From positions 1-10,879 of the forward strand of contig JAICKM010000172.1 of assembly GCA_025927935.1 (NCBI GenBank): a stretch of DNA of 10,879 bases. Reading direction: 5' to 3'. This DNA is from Chloroflexia bacterium. GTDB taxonomy: Bacteria; Chloroflexota; Chloroflexia; QHBQ01; JADMIH01. Shown here piece by piece: positions 7,119-10,879 of the stretch. Made by a program: the position numbers and the translations under genes. The notes under the pieces were generated by a model, which worked only from the letters and a program-made list of their open reading frames with translations, was not told where the DNA came from and did no database searches. Every line of letters starts with the position of its first letter. Position 1 is the stretch's first letter.

Positions 7119-7805
7119 TTAGCTCAGATAGCGGTCCACCCAGCGTGGCACCCGCTGGCGCTGTTCGTTCAAAAGCACGGCTGTCACCTGGCCCGGCGGG
7201 AACGAGGCCAGCGCGTTCTTCACATCATTGCGCCGCGTGACAGCCGCCCGCGCCACCAGGCAAAGCTGGGGCACCAGCAGGGGGGGCAGCGTGCCCAGGC
7301 TCGGCGTCTGCACCGGCGGTAGGTCGATGATCACTGCATCGAAGTAGCTGCTCAGCGTGACGAAGAATTGCGACTCCTCCATATGCTTGAGCTGCCAGAC
7401 GGCGTCGGGCACGGCCTCGCAGGTGGGCAACAGCGAGACGCCCGGCATCACCGGCAGGATCGCGTCGGCCACCGGGACTTCGCCGCGCAGCACTTCCAGC
7501 AATCCCGCCCGCGGCGCCACCCCGCACAGCGTATGCAGCGCCGGATTCTCCAGGTCGCAATCGATCAGCAACACACGCCGGCCCGTCCCCAGTTGCGCGG
7601 CGGCGGCGGCGGCCAGGCCGAGCGCCACGGTGGAGCGGCCCGTCCCGCGGCGCGGACTCGAGATGCCGAGGACCAGCGGGCTGCCCAGCGGCAACTCGCT
7701 GTGCAACTGGGCAAATAGCGGCCGGCAGCTACTCACCACCTCGCGCGGCACCCAGCGGCCCGGCGTGGCGTCCGGCGTGCCCTTGATTTGCGCTAATAAA
7801 TTCAT
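7119..7805 (-). CDS. CpsD/CapB-like P-loop ATPase (BY-kinase family) with Arg in Walker A
   Basis: The product is 228 residues from an ATG at 7805, with AGGAG 8 bases upstream. It has the cytoplasmic BY-kinase/MinD-like layout: a helix with FAQLHSELP at 31-39 (family 'EayR.LRtnl' position), Walker A SSPRRGTGRSTVALGLA at 49-65, Walker A' RVLLIDCDLENPALH at 77-91, GLLEVLRGE at 101-109, and Walker B FDAVIIDLPPV at 155-165. In normal family members the P-loop reads PGEGKST; here it is RGTGRST, so the phosphate-binding lysine is Arg57. There is also no tyrosine-rich tail, only Tyr226 near the end (DRYLS). It may be an ATP-binding regulator with little kinase activity. It follows the co-polymerase gene by 25 bases, the split activator-plus-kinase order known from Gram-positive capsule loci, and probably docks on that protein's cytoplasmic tail. 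Confidence 0.85.
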   Translation of the reverse strand: MNLLAQIKGTPDATPGRWVPREVVSSCRPLFAQLHSELPLGSPLVLGISSPRRGTGRSTVALGLAAAAAAQLGTGRRVLLIDCDLENPALHTLCGVAPRAGLLEVLRGEVPVADAILPVMPGVSLLPTCEAVPDAVWQLKHMEESQFFVTLSSYFDAVIIDLPPVQTPSLGTLPPLLVPQLCLVARAAVTRRNDVKNALASFPPGQVTAVLLNEQRQRVPRWVDRYLS

Positions 7806-7830
7806 CTGCTACGCTCCTGTCCGGGGCCGG

Positions 7831-8994
7831 TTAGCCGACCTGAATCGTCTCACTTTCGGTGCGGATGCCGTTGCGCTCCGCCCCGCGGGCGTTCAGCCCC
7901 TCGAAGGCCGCTGGATGCACCGGCTCCCCGGCCAGAATGCCTTCCTCGCTCAGCGGGCCGGTCGCGGGAGCCGGGGCGGCGGCCCCGGCTTTGCGGGCCA
8001 CCTGGGCCGCTTTGGCGGCCGCCTTGCGCCGCTCCGCCAGCGGGCGCAGGTAGGGCACGGCTCCGACGAGAATATCGGGCGCGGTCCCGTCATCTTCCAC
8101 CGCCACAACATTGCGCACGTCGTTCAGCGTATGCAGCCCTGGGTCGAGCCAGGTCACCACCAGCGTCAGCCCCAGGATGGTGAACAGCCCCATCGCCAGC
8201 GCCAGCCCGCCGTTCACGACGATATTCTTCTTGAAGGTCTCCGACGACGTGGGATCGCCCGGCTGGTCGGTCACATGGAAGAGATCGTCGCTGGCCTGGC
8301 TGGCCGCCTGCGACTGGAGCGTCATCCCATCGATTTTCTGCACGATGTCGTCATAGCGCGAGCGGTCGGCCTCATATTGCTGCTGGAGTTCCAGCAGACC
8401 CGGATTGGGCGGGGCGCCCGCCGCGCCCGCCGAGGGGTCGTTACGCAGAAACTTCGCCAGCGCGTCACGCGACTTTTCCATCTGCGTCTGATACTCGTCG
8501 CGTTGGGCCGTGTACAGTTGCAGAGCCGTGGTCGATTGGCGCAACTGGGTCTCGTTGAGCCGCTTGGTGAACAGCGTGATCACCTGGGTGACGATGGCCT
8601 TGCAATAGTCGGGCTTGCGGTTCGTGTAGCTGATCTTCACCAGGTGGTCGCCCAGCGCGGTGACGCTCACATTGCGCTGAATATCGGCGACGACCGTCCC
8701 GGCCACCTCGTCGTTCGGCAGGGGAATCCGGGCGCCCCGTGCGACATCCAGGCTGAACTGTTGCGTGCGTAACAACTCTTGCAACACATTCATCTGGTTC
8801 ACCGCCGGGCTGACATAGCTGTTCCAGTTGCTGTTCACGCTGAGGTAGATGGGCTGCTCCACCCAAACCGTAGCCGACGAGCTGTATCCCTGCTTGGCGA
8901 AAAAGAGGGCGCCAAAGGCCACCCCCGTTACCAGCAGCGCCGCGGCCAACAAGCGCCATTTCAGCCGTAAGGCCGATTCGATGTAGCGTCTCAC
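7831..8994 (-). CDS. Wzz-like polysaccharide co-polymerase (chain-length determinant)
   Basis: The product is 387 residues from a GTG at 8994. A GGGGGA ribosome site lies 6 bases before it, and the overlapping ATG one base upstream hits TGA at once. It has the two-helix co-polymerase plan: cytoplasmic MRRYIESALRLKWR, TM1 at about 14-33, then an extracytoplasmic domain with a Wzz-type start (YSSSATVWVEQP, 37-48). Polar helices follow at about 145-185 and 200-232, likely coiled coil. A short Pro/Gly segment (DQPGDP, 243-248) precedes TM2 at about 258-282. After TM2 the sequence DPGLHTLNDVRNVVAV (284-299) and ILVGAVPYL (308-316) matches the 'D.tvrt.eDV....lpvLG.iP' region that contacts BY-kinases. 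The tail is unusually long, about 105 residues, with an Ala/Lys stretch (323-346). It should set chain length or organise the export complex. It is the first gene of the operon. Confidence 0.87.
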   Translation of the reverse strand: MRRYIESALRLKWRLLAAALLVTGVAFGALFFAKQGYSSSATVWVEQPIYLSVNSNWNSYVSPAVNQMNVLQELLRTQQFSLDVARGARIPLPNDEVAGTVVADIQRNVSVTALGDHLVKISYTNRKPDYCKAIVTQVITLFTKRLNETQLRQSTTALQLYTAQRDEYQTQMEKSRDALAKFLRNDPSAGAAGAPPNPGLLELQQQYEADRSRYDDIVQKIDGMTLQSQAASQASDDLFHVTDQPGDPTSSETFKKNIVVNGGLALAMGLFTILGLTLVVTWLDPGLHTLNDVRNVVAVEDDGTAPDILVGAVPYLRPLAERRKAAAKAAQVARKAGAAAPAPATGPLSEEGILAGEPVHPAAFEGLNARGAERNGIRTESETIQVG

Positions 8995-9096
8995 ATCCGT
9001 TCCCCCGTTCTATGCCGCCGGTTCGGCAGGCGCAAGGCGCGCCGGTCTCCACAACCTGGCTTAAGTCTATCAGGGCGGGCTTGCGGGTGTCTGAAT

Positions 9097-9121
9097 AGCT
9101 GTGACGGGGATCATTACAGCT
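9097..9121. promoter_or_regulatory. CRP/FNR-like inverted repeat, candidate operator
   Basis: AGCTGT at 9097-9102 and ACAGCT at 9116-9121 are perfect inverted arms with a 13-base spacer. Within it, TGTGA at 9100-9104 followed by six bases and TCATT resembles half of a CRP site (TGTGA-N6-TCACA), with the second half weak. It lies about 105-125 bases before the co-polymerase start codon. The regulator is unknown, and a simple hairpin is the alternative. Confidence 0.4.
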
Positions 9122-9149
9122 TTGACATGCCCCATCCGGAAGCAGGCAC

Positions 9150-9155
9150 TTTATA
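9150..9155 (-). promoter_or_regulatory. Weak candidate -10 box for the EPS operon
   Basis: On the minus strand GATGTATAAAG contains TATAAA (9155-9150) within the AT-rich island, about 155 bases upstream of the co-polymerase start. No convincing -35 box is found at 16-18 bases, so an activator may be needed, or the promoter may be elsewhere. Confidence 0.3.
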
Positions 9156-9183
9156 CATCTCAAACTCCGCGTTTATTCTTACA

Positions 9184-9294
9184 GATTATTAATCAAAGGA
9201 TCGCCGCGATCACCATGCGCCGGCCATGGCGCAGGGCGGGGCCCTGTCTTGCTCTACCGGCCCAGCCGGGCGGCTGATGTCCCGGCCCAGCCGG
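9184..9294. repeat. Run of six short perfect inverted repeats
   Basis: Six inverted repeats with exact arms follow one another: GATTA-T-TAATC (9184-9194), GATCGC-C-GCGATC (9199-9211), TGCGCC-6-GGCGCA (9216-9233), CAGGGC-GGG-GCCCTG (9232-9246), CCGGC-CCA-GCCGG (9257-9269) and the same again (9282-9294). The first two have one-base centres and look like protein operators. The others could form hairpins in DNA or RNA. Confidence 0.55.
9257..9294. repeat. 13-base direct repeat of a hairpin unit, 25-base period
   Basis: CCGGCCCAGCCGG occurs exactly at 9257-9269 and 9282-9294. Each copy is itself an inverted repeat with a CCA centre. The 25-base spacing is slightly more than two helical turns. Paired protein binding is possible, as is a small RNA with two equal hairpins. 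Confidence 0.6.
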
Positions 9295-9414
9295 TTCCGC
9301 GAAGTATACGTTTACTAGGGCCAAACACGCATTGTCTCCCGGCGCACCAGGTGGCGGGACCGGGGTCTGCCGTCCGGTCGGGTGCCCTGCGCCGGGCCGG
9401 GCCGGTTCAGCTAT

Positions 9415-9442
9415 TTGTAAGCATTGCCCGGTATGGTATAAT
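9415..9442 (+). promoter_or_regulatory. Extended -10 promoter of the sensor gene
   Basis: A perfect TATAAT at 9437-9442 is preceded by TGG (9434-9436), forming an extended -10 element. TTGTAA at 9415-9420 is a partial -35 box with a 16-base spacer. Transcription should start near 9449, leaving a leader of about 170 bases before the sensor ATG. Confidence 0.65.
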
Positions 9443-9449
9443 GGTTGGG

Positions 9450-9622
9450 AATTCCTCTTTACAGCAGGGTGCGCTACTCGCCCGCCATGGTGGAAAACCC
9501 ACGAATGCCGACAGCGTAGCGGCGCGCTCTATAAGGAAGGCCCGTAGGCGCCTCACCCGGCACCAGCCCAACGCCCAAAGCGGCTCGCGCCCAACCAGCC
9601 CGGTGGAACAAGGAAATTAAGT
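9450..9622 (+). promoter_or_regulatory. Long, possibly structured leader of the sensor gene
   Basis: From the predicted transcription start the leader can fold with CGCTAC (9472-9477) pairing to GTAGCG (9516-9521). Inside that lies a small hairpin GTGG-AAAAC-CCAC (9490-9502). A ten-codon frame (ATG 9487 to TAG 9519) lies within this fold but lacks a ribosome site. The leader ends with AAGGA 8 bases before the ATG at 9623. It does not match any riboswitch consensus I can recall. Confidence 0.4.
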
Positions 9623-10879
9623 ATGGCCCAAACAGAGTCCGGCAGCGCCCTGGCGGCGCCGAACACCACGAATTCCCCCGTCGACGCGCGCAACCCCGGT
9701 GCCGTGCCCAATCCGCCCACCGGCCGCCCGCGCACGCTGGGGGAGCATCCCTGGTTCGACATCCCCACCCGCCTGGTGATCCTGCTCCTGGGCATTATGC
9801 ATGTGCGCGCCGGCCTGGGTTCACCCGCGCTGGCGGTCCTGCTGCCGGTGGTGGCAATCTATGCGGGGGTGCTGCTGATCCGGCTCCTGGCTGTGCTGCC
9901 CACCGGGACGCGCATGCGCGCGCGTATGCGCGTCCCCAACGCCCTGGTATCCGGCGAAACAGCCGGCGGGTTCCAGTTCCCGCTCGACGCCGCGTTCATT
10001 CTCGGCGTCACGGTGGCCGGTGTGCATGGCGGCAGCCTGTCGGTGCCGTTCATGGTCATTCTGGCCGGGACGCGCTTCTTTGCCTGGAACCCCGGCCGGC
10101 CCACCTGGCGGCTGCTGGTGCCCTTCACACTGCCCATCCTGGTCTTCGCCGGGCGCGCTTACGATACCCTCAGCGATTCGATGACCGTCGCCGCGCTGGT
10201 CCGCGAGACGATGCTGACCGAGTGCCTGCTGTTCATGGTCTACCTGGGCACGCGACAGATGAACCAGGGCTTCACCGCCGTGGCCGAACTAGCTACCGCG
10301 GTCGCCGAGCGCGATCAGCGCCTGGACGAGGCCGAGCACCGCGCCGAGAAGGACGCGCGCCGCCTGGCCGAGCAGGTGTTATACCTCACGGTGTTGCAGA
10401 ACGGCATCGCTGCGATTAACTCGGCTATGGCGCTGGACGATCTGCTACAAATGATCGTCACCAACGCCATCCGCGTGCTGAAGGCCGAGCAAAGCTCCAT
10501 CGGGCTGATCGACGAAGCGACCGCGGAACTGGTCATCCAGGCGGCGACAGGCGTCAAGGCGAGTACGCTGCGCCGCCAGCGCTTCCGCCCCGGCTTCGGC
10601 GTGGCCGGCTGGGTCGTGCAGCACGGCGAACCCCTGCTGGTCGGCGATGTGCTGCTGGATCCGCGCTACGTGCATCCCTACGCCGAGGATGGCGCCGACG
10701 CCAACAGCCGGCCCAGCGGGCCAACGACGCGGACGATTCTCTGCGTGCCGCTGATGGTCGAGCACCACGTCATCGGCGTGCTGAGCGCCACCCATTCGCA
10801 GCCCAATGCGCTCACCCAGGATGACGAGCGCTGGTTGATCAGCTTCGCTGAGCAGGCGGCCCTGGCCGTCTACCGGACC
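9623..10879 (+). CDS. Membrane-anchored GAF-domain sensor protein, C-terminus beyond window
   Basis: The frame is open for 419 codons from ATG 9623 to the right edge with no stop. AAGGA lies 8 bases upstream. Residues 1-45 are a polar, Pro/Ala-rich cytoplasmic lead. Hydrophobic segments follow at about 50-63, 67-92, 123-150, 164-177 and 198-210, a multi-span N-terminal sensor region. A charged helix at about 219-258 (AVAERDQRLDEAEHRAEKDA) is a probable coiled-coil signalling linker. A GAF domain occupies about 260-419, with FRPGFGVAGWVVQHGEPLLV at 321-340, DVLLDPRYVHPY at 342-353, TRTILCVPLMVEHHVIGVLS at 369-388 and DDERWLISFAEQAALAV at 400-416. Such proteins usually end in a histidine kinase, diguanylate cyclase or phosphatase domain, which is not visible here. 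Being divergent from the EPS operon, it may regulate it. The ligand is unknown. Confidence 0.85.
   Translation, partial: MAQTESGSALAAPNTTNSPVDARNPGAVPNPPTGRPRTLGEHPWFDIPTRLVILLLGIMHVRAGLGSPALAVLLPVVAIYAGVLLIRLLAVLPTGTRMRARMRVPNALVSGETAGGFQFPLDAAFILGVTVAGVHGGSLSVPFMVILAGTRFFAWNPGRPTWRLLVPFTLPILVFAGRAYDTLSDSMTVAALVRETMLTECLLFMVYLGTRQMNQGFTAVAELATAVAERDQRLDEAEHRAEKDARRLAEQVLYLTVLQNGIAAINSAMALDDLLQMIVTNAIRVLKAEQSSIGLIDEATAELVIQAATGVKASTLRRQRFRPGFGVAGWVVQHGEPLLVGDVLLDPRYVHPYAEDGADANSRPSGPTTRTILCVPLMVEHHVIGVLSATHSQPNALTQDDERWLISFAEQAALAVYRT

Larger units (their letters stand above)
8995..9622. other. Divergent intergenic control region
   Basis: This 628-base stretch separates the minus-strand EPS operon from the plus-strand sensor gene. 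Frames that cross it have poor, GC-driven composition and I accept no protein gene in it. It contains a CRP-like inverted repeat (9097-9121), an AT-rich island (about 9150-9198), a chain of perfect palindromes (9184-9294), GC-rich sequence to about 9410, and then the sensor promoter and leader. Both transcription units are probably controlled here. Confidence 0.7.

Noticed and set aside
7357..8772. A 471-codon plus-strand open frame
   Set aside because: It runs antisense across the ATPase and co-polymerase genes, both of which have clear family motifs. The product has no recognisable motif, and GC-rich codon bias keeps the frame open.
9122..9157. TTGACA (9122-9127) followed by TTATAC/TATACA as a plus-strand promoter
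   Set aside because: The spacer is 23-24 bases, too long for a sigma-70 type promoter, and a far better promoter for the plus strand is at 9415-9442.
9232..9252. CAGGGC-GGG-GCCCTG followed by TCTTGCTCT as a terminator
   Set aside because: There is no real T-run after the stem, and no plus-strand gene ends upstream that would need a terminator.
9184..9294. Palindrome chain as a CRISPR array or mobile-element end
   Set aside because: The units differ in sequence, only one pair is repeated, spacing is irregular, and no cas or transposase gene is in the window.
9249..9620. A 123-codon plus-strand frame ending just before the sensor gene
   Set aside because: The extended -10 promoter lies inside it, its composition is Arg/Pro/Gly-rich without motifs, and no ribosome site precedes its start.
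9450..9622. Sensor leader as a cyclic-di-GMP riboswitch
   Set aside because: The GEMM core motifs and tetraloop receptor are not seen; only a generic stem can be drawn.

Overview
The window looks like part of an exopolysaccharide (EPS) or capsule biosynthesis locus from a GC-rich bacterium. The combination of a CofD/YvcK-like protein, a GH44-like glycosidase, a FemAB-like acetyltransferase and a multi-span GAF sensor suggests Chloroflexota, perhaps a Chloroflexales relative. That placement is inference: there is no rRNA or other phylogenetic marker in the window.

Layout. Positions 8994 down to 1 hold nine tightly packed genes on the minus strand, probably one operon. In transcription order they are: (1) a Wzz-like polysaccharide co-polymerase, 7831-8994; (2) a CpsD/CapB-like P-loop ATPase with a changed Walker A, 7119-7805; (3) a 55-residue two-helix membrane protein that ordinary ORF length cut-offs miss, 6926-7093; (4) a divergent CofD/YvcK-like protein, 5809-6870; (5) a GH44-like lipoprotein glycosidase, 3995-5812; (6) an O-antigen ligase/polymerase-like membrane protein, 2196-3983; (7) a FemAB/CelD-like acyltransferase, 1097-2230; (8) a SAM-methyltransferase-like protein, 296-1027; (9) the N-terminus of a probable glycosyltransferase, 1-270. 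Gaps are 11 to 69 bases and two junctions overlap (4 and 35 bases).

A 628-base non-coding region (8995-9622) separates this operon from a divergent plus-strand gene, 9623 to beyond the right edge. That gene encodes a membrane-anchored GAF-domain sensor whose output domain is outside the window. The intergenic region holds a strong extended -10 promoter for the sensor, a CRP-like inverted repeat, an AT-rich island and a run of perfect short palindromes.

How the genes may work together (inference): the co-polymerase and ATPase would control chain length and assembly, and the ligase-like protein would polymerise or attach the glycan. The acyltransferase, methyltransferase and glycosyltransferase would build or decorate it. 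The GH44-like lipoprotein would trim it outside the membrane, as BcsZ-type hydrolases do in cellulose systems. The CofD/YvcK-like protein could sense or process a nucleotide-linked metabolite such as a UDP-sugar. Its presence, the altered ATPase P-loop and the degenerate methyltransferase motif I make this operon unlike the textbook Wzx/Wzy sets.
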